Assembly (NCBI RefSeq): GCF_900010755.1
Contig: NZ_CZJT01000088.1
Location: 1-64,000 of the forward strand
Length of the DNA stretch: 64,000 nucleotides
Origin: Paeniglutamicibacter antarcticus
Lineage (GTDB): Bacteria; Actinomycetota; Actinomycetes; Actinomycetales; Micrococcaceae
Direction of reading: 5' to 3'
Shown here: positions 8,534 through 16,029 of the stretch, piece by piece
How positions within the stretch are numbered: position 1 is the stretch's first letter
Layout of the letters: every line of letters starts with the position of its first letter
Translations under genes and position numbers: made by a program
Notes under the pieces: generated by a model
Database searches by the model: none
Told to the model about the DNA's origin: nothing
The model's input: the letters and a program-made list of their open reading frames with translations, nothing else

Positions 8534-8718
8534 GGTCTGAAACCTTTCTGTGGTTCGCTGCGCACAGGGTCCGGCGCGTACGAACGAAACCGGTGATCCA
8601 ACACCGGGGAAGCCAGCCGCTCAGGATCCCGAACTGCCAAGGGGGCAAACGCCGCGCGCTCCGTGGCGCCGGCAGTCCTCTGTTGGGGGCCGGAGCCATT
8701 GTCCTCTGGGGCTGTCAT
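8530..8718 (-). CDS. Small 62-residue reading frame coupled to the GH13 gene
   Basis: Unrecognised. It begins with ATG at 8718 behind a strong GGGAGG site 8 nt upstream and ends in TGA overlapping the ATG of the glucosidase (ATGA at 8530-8533). The product would be soluble and rich in Pro, Arg and Ala (it begins MTAPEDNGSGPQQRT and ends EPQKGFRP), with no membrane segment or known domain. It fills most of the gap between the LacI repressor (stop at 8829) and the glucosidase. It may be a real small protein or a leader peptide whose translation opens the glucosidase start. The good ribosome site and exact overlap are the reasons for calling it. Confidence 0.5.
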   Translation of the reverse strand: MTAPEDNGSGPQQRTAGATERAAFAPLAVRDPERLASPVLDHRFRSYAPDPVRSEPQKGFRP

Positions 8719-8828
8719 GACTGCATCCTCCCATGTGGGATGCCTGCCCGGGAAGATGCACCCCGCCGGGGCGGGAACATGCTAACCCTCGTGGGCGCAG
8801 GCTTCCCGGCACCGCGCCAAAGTGCCGT

Positions 8829-9848
8829 CTAGGGCGTGGCAGGCGGCGCGGTGGAGGACCGCAGCACAAATTCGGTGGGGAAGAACTCGGGGGCCTTGCC
8901 CTGCGGCATGGCTTCCTCGCCGAGCAGTTGCATGATCAGGGTGACGGCGGCTTCGCCCTGTTCCTTGGGGTGCTGGGCGATGGTTGTCAGCCCGAAGAGT
9001 TCGCCCTGCTCATGGCCGTCGATGCCGACCACCGAGAAGTCTCGCGGGACGTTCAACCCCAGGTCGCGGGCGGCAACAATGGCGCCGAACGCCATCTCGT
9101 CGCTGGCGCACAGCAGGGCGGTGGGCCGGCCGCGCGGATTCGAGAGCATTGAGCGGACCTTCTGGTAAGCCAGGGTCATGGTGAAGTCGGCGTCCAGCAG
9201 CCATTGCTGGTTGACCTGAATATCCGCCTGGTCCAGTGCGTATTCGAACCCGTCCAGGCGGGCCGAGGGCAACTTGAAGTCGATGTTGAATTCGTCGGTG
9301 CCGCCGAGGAACCCGATGTCCCGGTGACCCAACGAGATCAGATGTTCAGTGGCCAAAGCCGCAATGTTGAAGTCGTCAACGCGGATGGTGTCCACCTGGG
9401 GCAGCAGCCCCCCGAGCGCCACCAACGGTTTTTTCACGGCACGCAGCTGGTGCAGCTCAGGAGCCGTGAGCTTGAGCGTGACGGTGATGGCAGCATCAAG
9501 GCGTTGGCGCATGAGCAGATCCTGGAAGACCGCGTCACGGTGCCGCTGCTCCCCGCTGGTGTTGTACAGCGTGAGGTCGTAGCCACGTTCGTTGAGTTCC
9601 TGGGTGGCGCCCTGCAGGACGTTTGAATAGTACCAGCGTGAGACCGTTGGCATCACGATGCCGATGTTGCGGCTGCGCCCGGAGGCCAACGAGGAAGCGT
9701 TGTAGGACAGCACGTAGTCCAGCTCCTTGGCGGCCTGTTGGACTGCCTGCTTGGAGGCCACCGAGACCTTGCCGTTCCCCGAGAGCGCCCGGGAAACGGT
9801 GGCGACGGAGACGCCTGCGCGTTGGGCTACGTCCTTGATGCTGGCCAT
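8829..9848 (-). CDS. LacI-family transcriptional repressor of the maltodextrin locus
   Basis: A 339-residue LacI/GalR regulator. The N-terminal helix-turn-helix is MASIKDVAQRAGVSVATVSRAL, followed by the hinge region and a periplasmic-binding-protein-like sensor domain (about 60-335), including RNIGIVMPTVSRWYYSNVLQG. I chose the ATG at 9848 because the family pattern starts exactly there and AAAGGAAG lies upstream; a longer frame to 9947 would add 33 non-family residues. It sits between two maltodextrin-type glucosidases, so it most likely represses them and malEFG through the operators at 11707 and 11872. The inducer is probably a maltodextrin; this is inferred from neighbours. Confidence 0.92.
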   Translation of the reverse strand: MASIKDVAQRAGVSVATVSRALSGNGKVSVASKQAVQQAAKELDYVLSYNASSLASGRSRNIGIVMPTVSRWYYSNVLQGATQELNERGYDLTLYNTSGEQRHRDAVFQDLLMRQRLDAAITVTLKLTAPELHQLRAVKKPLVALGGLLPQVDTIRVDDFNIAALATEHLISLGHRDIGFLGGTDEFNIDFKLPSARLDGFEYALDQADIQVNQQWLLDADFTMTLAYQKVRSMLSNPRGRPTALLCASDEMAFGAIVAARDLGLNVPRDFSVVGIDGHEQGELFGLTTIAQHPKEQGEAAVTLIMQLLGEEAMPQGKAPEFFPTEFVLRSSTAPPATP

Positions 9849-9910
9849 GTGCGTGATTGCTTCCTTTCGTGCTTGGGCCACCGGGGGAGCCGGCAACGTT
9901 CTGCGAACCC

Positions 9911-11686
9911 TCAAGCTGTGGGGGTTGAGCCTTCCAATGACACCCAAACGGTTGAATCCGGGGCAAGCAGCGGGACTCCCGAATCGCTGTCCACGGTGAT
10001 GGCAGTGGCCGAACTAGCCACCAACACCGTGCCGGTGGGCAGTGGAACGGGGAGCCTGCCAAGGTTCATGAGCACCAGGATCCCCGAATTCTCAAAACCG
10101 AGTAGCTCCGGGTATGCCTCGTTCACTAGCCAGTTTAGATTGCCTAGGCCAAGTTCGCGGCCCCGGCGCAGGGCCAGGGTTTCGCGGTAGAAGGCAAGGG
10201 TTGAATCGGGGTCGGATTCCTGGGCCTCACGGGAAAGCTCCGCCCAACCGGCGGGCTGAGGCAGCCATCCGGCTCCCGAATCATTGAATCCCAATGATTC
10301 GCCGCCGGTGCTCCAGGGTAGCGGGACGCGGCAGCCGTCGCGGCCCAACCGCTCGCCGCCGGTGCGTGCGTAGCTTGGGTCTTGGCGCAGTTCGTGCGGA
10401 AGCTGGGTGTTATCGCCCAGGCCAAGTTCTTCGCCCTGGAACAGGTAGGCTCCGCCGGGCAACCCAAGCATCATCAGCGTTGCCGCCTTGGCGCGGGCGA
10501 GCCCGAGCTGCATGTCTGGTTGTTTGTCGTCCGGGCCAAGCCCGTCACCGGGACGGGGTGCCGGAACCGGGGCGCCGAGGCGGGTGGCGTGGCGTGGCAC
10601 GTCGTGGTTTGAGAGCACCCAGGTGCTGGGTGCGCCGACGGCGTCGAAGGCCCGCAGCGATCGGGTGATGATGGCCTTGAGTGCCGCGGCGTCCCACCCC
10701 GTGTGCAGGAAGGGGAAATTGAAGGACTGGTGCATTTCATCGGGGCGCACCCAGTCGGCCATGGCCTCGATGGGGTGGACGTTCGCCTCGGCGCAAAGTA
10801 CGCGCTCTCCGTCGTACTCGGCGCAGACCGCGCGCCAGCGGCGGTAAACATCGTGCACTGCGGGGCGGCCGAACATCGGCGCCTCGGAGAACGGGAACCC
10901 TGGTGTCGGGGCACCGTCGGCGGTTCCTCCCCAGTTCGGCAGCTCCGGTTCCTTGACCAGCGCGTGCGCAACGTCCACGCGGAAGCCGCCGGCGCCGCGG
11001 TCGAGCCAAAAACGCAGGACCGATTCGAATTCGTCGCCCACTGCCGGGTTGTCCCAATTGAAGTCGGGTTGGCTGGAATCAAAGAGGTGCAGGTAGTACT
11101 GGCCTTCGGTGCCGTCGGCTTCGGTGATGCGGGTCCATGCGGAGCCGCCAAAGTGGGACTGCCAATTGTTCGGGGGCAGCTGGCCGTTTTCGCCCTGGCC
11201 ATCGCGGAAGATGAACATGTTGCGTGCGGCCGAACCGGGTGCGGCGGCACGCGCCGCCTTGAACAGGGTGTGTTCATCGGAGCAATGGTTGGGGACGATG
11301 TCCACCAGGATTTTCACACCCAGGCGATCGGCCTCGGTGATCATGTTATCGAAGTCCTCGAGGGTGCCGAAAAGCGGGTCCACGGCACGGTAATCGGAAA
11401 CGTCGTAGCCGGCATCCTTCTGCGGCGAAGCGAAGAACGGCGAAAGCCAGATGGCGTCGATGCCCAGGGAAGCGACGCGGTGGAGTTCCCGGGTGATGCC
11501 GGGCAGGTCCCCGATGCCATTTCCGGTGGTGTCCCGGAAGGACCGCGGATAAATCTGGTAGATGACCGAACGGCGCCACCATTCATCACCCGAAGACGGG
11601 GAATGAGTGGCTGACTCAAAGGTGTAGCCAGGGATTGAATGCTGGTTCACGGCGAGCTCGGGAATCTGTGACATGCGCTCAATCAT
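9911..11686 (-). CDS. GH13 alpha-glucosidase / oligo-1,6-glucosidase, paralogue 2
   Basis: A 591-residue GH13 enzyme closely similar along its whole length to the one at 6743-8533 (for example WWRRSVIYQIYPRSF against WWRRAVIYQIYPRSF). Catalytic residues are in place: nucleophile Asp238 in GFRVDVAHAL, acid/base Glu300 in VLCAEANVH, and Asp362 in SNHDVPRH. It has no signal peptide, so it is cytoplasmic. The gene is first in the minus-strand set and faces malE across a regulated intergenic region; a LacI-type operator lies 21 nt upstream of the first ATG. The second in-frame ATG at 11674 is an alternative start; neither has a strong ribosome site. Two paralogues suggest different chain length or linkage preference. 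Confidence 0.92.
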   Translation of the reverse strand: MIERMSQIPELAVNQHSIPGYTFESATHSPSSGDEWWRRSVIYQIYPRSFRDTTGNGIGDLPGITRELHRVASLGIDAIWLSPFFASPQKDAGYDVSDYRAVDPLFGTLEDFDNMITEADRLGVKILVDIVPNHCSDEHTLFKAARAAAPGSAARNMFIFRDGQGENGQLPPNNWQSHFGGSAWTRITEADGTEGQYYLHLFDSSQPDFNWDNPAVGDEFESVLRFWLDRGAGGFRVDVAHALVKEPELPNWGGTADGAPTPGFPFSEAPMFGRPAVHDVYRRWRAVCAEYDGERVLCAEANVHPIEAMADWVRPDEMHQSFNFPFLHTGWDAAALKAIITRSLRAFDAVGAPSTWVLSNHDVPRHATRLGAPVPAPRPGDGLGPDDKQPDMQLGLARAKAATLMMLGLPGGAYLFQGEELGLGDNTQLPHELRQDPSYARTGGERLGRDGCRVPLPWSTGGESLGFNDSGAGWLPQPAGWAELSREAQESDPDSTLAFYRETLALRRGRELGLGNLNWLVNEAYPELLGFENSGILVLMNLGRLPVPLPTGTVLVASSATAITVDSDSGVPLLAPDSTVWVSLEGSTPTA

Positions 11687-11706
11687 AACGATTCGACCCC
11701 AAAAGT

Positions 11707-11718
11707 GGAAACGTTTTC
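11707..11718. promoter_or_regulatory. LacI/MalR-type operator near the glucosidase start
   Basis: GGAAACGTTTTC has the palindromic AAACGTTT core of LacI-family operators. It lies just upstream of the paralogue 2 glucosidase in the divergent region with malE, a typical repressor position for the LacI protein at 8829-9848. Confidence 0.65.
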
Positions 11719-12002
11719 ATTTTTTACATCAGGCGGCCCTGGCATTCGGAAAATTCCTCCTTCACCAAAACATGCCGATTTGCTAGCGGTTTATGATTCA
11801 TCGCGCGATTTGGTGCCGGCTGACAGGCGGTTCGTTTTTTGAGTTTTATTGTTGACCTAGACGACAATGGTGGAAGCGTTTACACTAAGTTCACGATGTA
11901 AGCGCCGAAGTCCATACCGATCGAATTTTTCCTCCCGGAATGCCGGGCAGAAACACTCGAGGCGGCCAATGGGGGCAGCACGAGACTTGAAAGAGGTTGA
12001 TC
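11719..12002. promoter_or_regulatory. Divergent maltodextrin promoter region, second operator at 11872-11883
   Basis: There is no gene in this 284-bp stretch. It holds a second LacI-type operator, GGAAGCGTTTAC at 11872-11883 (core AAGCGTTT), about 165 bp from the first, spaced so that one repressor could bridge both. A TTGACC hexamer at 11852-11857 may be the -35 box of the malE promoter, with the operator falling where RNA polymerase would sit; no clear -10 box at 17 bp was found. The malE ribosome site AAGAGG is at 11991-11996. Confidence 0.55.
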
Positions 12003-13322
12003 ATGATGGGAAGCAACAAGCCCGGTTCGCGACTGACGCGCCGAAGCTTCACCCTGGGGGCGGTTGGGGCAATCTCCGCCTTGGCCCTGACGGCTTGCGG
12101 CGGCAGCGGGACCCTCGCAGCAACCACCAGCGCCGCACCTACTGCGCCGGCCGCTTCCAGCGCGCCGGCCAGCAGCACCACGCTGACCATGTGGGTCGAT
12201 GCCGAGCGTGCACCGGCACTGAAGGACATTGCCGCAAAGTTCAAGGCCGAAAAGGGCATCGAGGTCAAGATGGTGGTTAAGGACTTCGCAGCGGTCCGCG
12301 ATGACTTCATCACCCAGGCCCCGACCGGCAAGGGCCCGGACGTGCTCGTCGGCCCTCACGACTGGCTGGGCAAGCTCGTCCAGAACGGTGTGGTCGCCCC
12401 GGTTCAGCTCGGCGACAAGGCCAAGGACTTCGCCGAAAGCTCCATCAAGGCAGTGACCTACGACGGCCAGACCTATGCTGTGCCTTACTCCATTGAAAAC
12501 GTTGCGCTGATCCGCAACACCGCGCTGGCGCCCGAAGCCAAGACCACGTTGACCGAGGTCGTCGCCGAAGGCAAAAAGGCAGTCAGCGCCGGCAAGGCCA
12601 AGTTCCCGTTCCTAGTGGGCCTTGACCCGAAGCAGGCCGACCCCTACCACGTCTACCCGTTCCAGACCTCGCTCGGTGCCCCGGTCTTCGCACAGAGCGC
12701 CGACGGCTCCTACGATGCAAGCAAGCTGACCATGGGCAATGAGGGTGGCCAGAAGTTCGCACAGCTGCTTGCCGACCTCGGTGACAAGGGTGAAAAGGTC
12801 TTCAACTCCAACATCACCGGTGACATCGCCAAGGAAAAGTTCCTGGCCGGGGAATCCCCGTACTTCCTGACGGGCCCATGGAATGTCCCGGACATCCAGA
12901 AGAAGGGCATCAAGTTCGCCATTGACGCGCTGCCGACCACAGGTCCGGAAGCTGCACGCCCGTTCATCGGCGTCAACGGCTTCTTCATCTCCGCCAAGTC
13001 CACTAACGCACTGGCGGCCAACGAATTCGTGGTCAACTACCTCTCGCAGGAAGAAGCCCAGGACGAACTCTTCAAGATCGGCGGACGTCCGCCGGCCTTG
13101 AAAGCCTCCTTCGATAAGGCAGCAAGCGATCCGGTGGTCAAGGCCTTCGGTGACATCGGAGCCGACGGCGTCCCCATGCCGGCAGTTCCGGCCATGGATG
13201 CCGTCTGGGCCGACTGGGGAGCAACCGAGCTGAACCTGATCAAGGGCAAGGAAGCGGACCCGGCAGCAGCCTGGACCAAGATGGTAGCAAACGTTGAAAA
13301 GAAGATTGCCGGCGGCAAGTAA
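12003..13322 (+). CDS. Maltose/maltodextrin ABC transporter substrate-binding lipoprotein (MalE-like)
   Basis: A 439-residue extracellular solute-binding protein family 1 member. The signal region has a twin-arginine stretch (RLTRRSFTLG) and a lipobox LTAC with Cys32, then a Ser/Ala/Pro linker to about residue 62. The binding domain follows, starting at LTMWVDAERAPALKDIAAKF. It delivers maltodextrins to the MalFG permease encoded directly downstream. The ATG at 12003 has AAGAGG 6 nt upstream; a TTG at 11997 is a poorer choice. It is followed by an intercistronic hairpin (13349-13384) before malF, as in other mal operons where MalE is made in excess. Confidence 0.93.
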   Translation: MMGSNKPGSRLTRRSFTLGAVGAISALALTACGGSGTLAATTSAAPTAPAASSAPASSTTLTMWVDAERAPALKDIAAKFKAEKGIEVKMVVKDFAAVRDDFITQAPTGKGPDVLVGPHDWLGKLVQNGVVAPVQLGDKAKDFAESSIKAVTYDGQTYAVPYSIENVALIRNTALAPEAKTTLTEVVAEGKKAVSAGKAKFPFLVGLDPKQADPYHVYPFQTSLGAPVFAQSADGSYDASKLTMGNEGGQKFAQLLADLGDKGEKVFNSNITGDIAKEKFLAGESPYFLTGPWNVPDIQKKGIKFAIDALPTTGPEAARPFIGVNGFFISAKSTNALAANEFVVNYLSQEEAQDELFKIGGRPPALKASFDKAASDPVVKAFGDIGADGVPMPAVPAMDAVWADWGATELNLIKGKEADPAAAWTKMVANVEKKIAGGK

Positions 13323-13348
13323 AGCCCCGAAAAATCAGTAAACACCAT

Positions 13349-13384
13349 GGGGATGAAGTACGCCTGAGGGCGTGCTCCATCCCC
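13349..13384 (+). other. Intercistronic hairpin between malE and malF
   Basis: Two stacked stems: GGGGATG (13349-13355) / CATCCCC (13378-13384), enclosing ACGCC (13360-13364) / GGCGT (13369-13373) with a 4-nt loop. No T-tract follows, so it is more likely a 3' mRNA-stabilising or partial read-through structure than a full terminator. Confidence 0.55.
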
Positions 13385-13448
13385 GCGGTGCACCACCCAC
13401 CGCCGCCGCTGGCGGAAGACGCATCACGGAAAGTTGTTGGAACCACCC

Positions 13449-15059
13449 ATGGTCGAAATCGAGGAACAGGTGCAACCTTCGGCACCCGGGCGCAAGACGC
13501 CGCCCAAACTGAAATCCCATGGCCCTGATTCCCTGGTGGGGATCCTTGCCAAGATCATCTTGCTGGGTATCGTCGATGCGGTTGCCGCGTTCGTGCTCTT
13601 CCAATTGATACTTACCGGCGAATGGCTGATCTTCGGCATCTCGCTGGTCACCACGGTCATCATCAACTGGATCTACCTGCGACGTGGCGGTTTGCCGGCC
13701 AAATACCTGGCTCCGGGCGTGATCTTCCTGCTGGTTTTCCAGGTCTTCGTGATGGGTTTTTCCACCTATATCGCCTTCACCAACTACGGCGACGGACACA
13801 ACTCCACCAAGGCCGACGCAATCGCCTCGATCCAGCTCTCGGCCTCCGAACGCGTCCCGGATTCGCCCCAGTTCCCCACCACCGTCCTGGAAAAGGACGG
13901 AACCTTCTTCCTGCTGGTCACCGACCCCGATGGCACCGTGAAACTCGGCGGAGCAGACCTGCCGCTGGAAACAGTGACACCCTCGAGCACCGGCCCCAGC
14001 GGAGCGGCCACCGGCGTTGAGGGCTACACCAGCCTGGACTTCGCAACCCTGCTGCAGCACCAGCAAGCAATCACCACGCTGAGCGTGCCCATCAGCGCGA
14101 ACCCGCAGGACGGCGCGCTGAAGACAGCCGACGGTTCAACCTCCTACGTCTACACGCCCAAGCTGAAATACGACGCGGCAACCGACACCTTCACCGACAC
14201 CACGACGGGCGTCGTTTACTCGGACAACGGGCAAGGCTCCTTTGTTGCCCCCGACGGATCGGCGCTGAACACCGGGTGGAAGGTCAACGTGGGCTTGGAC
14301 AACTTCAAGCGCGCCTTCACCGACCCCAACCTGCAAGGCCCGTTGCTCCAGGTCATCGCCTGGACCTTCGGTTTTGCGATCCTGTCCGTGGCCACCACCT
14401 TCGCACTCGGGCTCTTCCTGGCCATCACCTTCAACAAGGCCGACCTGAAGGGCAAGAAGTTCTACCGGATCCTGATGATCCTGCCCTACGCCTTCCCCGC
14501 CTTCCTCTCGGGCCTGGTCTGGTCCGGCCTGCTGAACCCCGAATTCGGGTTCATCAACAACGCAATCCTCGGCGGCGCCGATATCCCGTGGCTCACCGAC
14601 CCGACGTTGGCCAAGATTTCGGTGCTGATCGTGAACCTCTGGCTGGGCTACCCGTACATGTTCCTGGTCTGCACCGGCGCACTGCAGTCGCTGCCCGAGG
14701 AAGTCGACGAGGCCGCCCGCATGGACGGTGCCAGTGTCTGGAAGATCTTCACCGCCATCAAGCTGCCGCTGCTGCTGGTCTCCCTGGCGCCGCTGTTGAT
14801 CTCGTCCTTTGCCTTCAACTTCAACAACTTCAACGTCATCTACATGCTCACCGGCGGTGGACCGCGCTTTGATGACACCACCTTTGACATCGGCTCCACC
14901 GACATCCTGATCACGATGGTTTACAAGATCGCCTTCGGCACCGGAACCGGCCGCGACTACGGACTGGCCAGCGCCCTGGCCATCTTGATCTTCATCATCG
15001 TGGCCGTCGTTTCAGGCCTGAGTTTCAAAAAGACCAAGGCCCTGGAGGATCTGAACTAA
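13449..15059 (+). CDS. Maltodextrin ABC transporter permease (MalF-like)
   Basis: A 536-residue inner-membrane permease. Three early hydrophobic segments (about 30-110) are followed by a long extracytoplasmic insertion (about 115-290), as in MalF, then the transporter core. The MalK-docking EAA loop reads VDEAARMDGASVWKIFTAIKLPLL (about 417-440). It forms the channel with MalG and takes substrate from the binding protein at 12003. I use the ATG at 13449 with GGAA upstream; a TTG at 13434 would add five residues. The stop TAA shares one base with the malG ATG. Confidence 0.92.
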   Translation: MVEIEEQVQPSAPGRKTPPKLKSHGPDSLVGILAKIILLGIVDAVAAFVLFQLILTGEWLIFGISLVTTVIINWIYLRRGGLPAKYLAPGVIFLLVFQVFVMGFSTYIAFTNYGDGHNSTKADAIASIQLSASERVPDSPQFPTTVLEKDGTFFLLVTDPDGTVKLGGADLPLETVTPSSTGPSGAATGVEGYTSLDFATLLQHQQAITTLSVPISANPQDGALKTADGSTSYVYTPKLKYDAATDTFTDTTTGVVYSDNGQGSFVAPDGSALNTGWKVNVGLDNFKRAFTDPNLQGPLLQVIAWTFGFAILSVATTFALGLFLAITFNKADLKGKKFYRILMILPYAFPAFLSGLVWSGLLNPEFGFINNAILGGADIPWLTDPTLAKISVLIVNLWLGYPYMFLVCTGALQSLPEEVDEAARMDGASVWKIFTAIKLPLLLVSLAPLLISSFAFNFNNFNVIYMLTGGGPRFDDTTFDIGSTDILITMVYKIAFGTGTGRDYGLASALAILIFIIVAVVSGLSFKKTKALEDLN

Positions 15060-15976
15060 TGAGCACCTCAACCACAACATCAACGTCCCTGACGCCCGCC
15101 GCGCCAAGCGTCAACAAGCGTGGATTCGGGCACTGGTTCAAGGCCAAGGGCTGGCGCCATGTGGTGGGCATCATCGCCACCGCTTTCTCCATCTTCCCGT
15201 TGCTCTACGTGCTCTCCGCGGCGCTGAACCCCACCGGAACCATGGCCGGGGCCAGCACCCTGTTCACCGAGATCGGGTTCGGCAACTTCGAGGAACTCTT
15301 TGCCAACCAGGAACGGCCCTTTGGCCGCTGGTTCGTCAACACCCTGGTCATTGGCACCATCACCTCCGTGGCAACAGTGTTCTTGGGTGCGCTGGCCGCC
15401 TACGCGTTCTCCCGCATGCGCTTCAAGGGACGCCGCTTTGGGCTGTTGACCCTGTTGCTGCTGCAAATGTTCCCGCAGCTGCTCACGGTGGTGGCCATCT
15501 TCTTGCTGTTGAACTTCCTGGGCGACATCATCCCGGCCATCGGGCTGGGTTCCCAGTTGGGCCTGATCATGGTGTACCTGGGCGGAGCGCTGGGCGTGAA
15601 CACCTACCTGATGTACGGGTTCTTCAACACGGTGCCGGCCTCGCTTGACGAATCCGCGCGCATCGACGGAGCCAGCCACGTGCAGGTGTTCTTCAAGATC
15701 ATCCTGCCGCTGGTCACCCCGATCCTTGCGGTCGTTGGTTTGCTGGTGTTCATCGGCATCTCCTCCGAATTCGTGATCGCTTCGGTGGTGCTCACCGACC
15801 CCGAATCCCAGACCCTCGCCGTGGGCCTGTACTCCTATGTGGCCCAGCAACGCAGCGAGAACTGGGGCGTCTTTGCCGCCGGAGCCGTGCTTGCGGCAAT
15901 TCCGGTCATGGCGCTGTTCCTCTTCCTGCAGCGCTACATCACCTCCGGCCTGACCGCCGGCGGCGTCAAGGGCTAA
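15059..15976 (+). CDS. Maltodextrin ABC transporter permease (MalG-like)
   Basis: A 305-residue permease with six predicted membrane spans. The EAA loop is LDESARIDGASHVQVFFKIILPL (about 195-217), and the protein ends in TAGGVKG, the usual MalG C-terminus that reaches into the ATPase. Its ATG overlaps the malF stop by one base, so the two are translationally coupled. The matching ATPase gene is 4 kb away on the other strand (19920-21047). Confidence 0.93.
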   Translation: MSTSTTTSTSLTPAAPSVNKRGFGHWFKAKGWRHVVGIIATAFSIFPLLYVLSAALNPTGTMAGASTLFTEIGFGNFEELFANQERPFGRWFVNTLVIGTITSVATVFLGALAAYAFSRMRFKGRRFGLLTLLLLQMFPQLLTVVAIFLLLNFLGDIIPAIGLGSQLGLIMVYLGGALGVNTYLMYGFFNTVPASLDESARIDGASHVQVFFKIILPLVTPILAVVGLLVFIGISSEFVIASVVLTDPESQTLAVGLYSYVAQQRSENWGVFAAGAVLAAIPVMALFLFLQRYITSGLTAGGVKG

Positions 15977-16029
15977 AAGCCCGCAACAATCCCACCCCCG
16001 CCTCCCGAACACCCAAACCCGGAGCAGAC

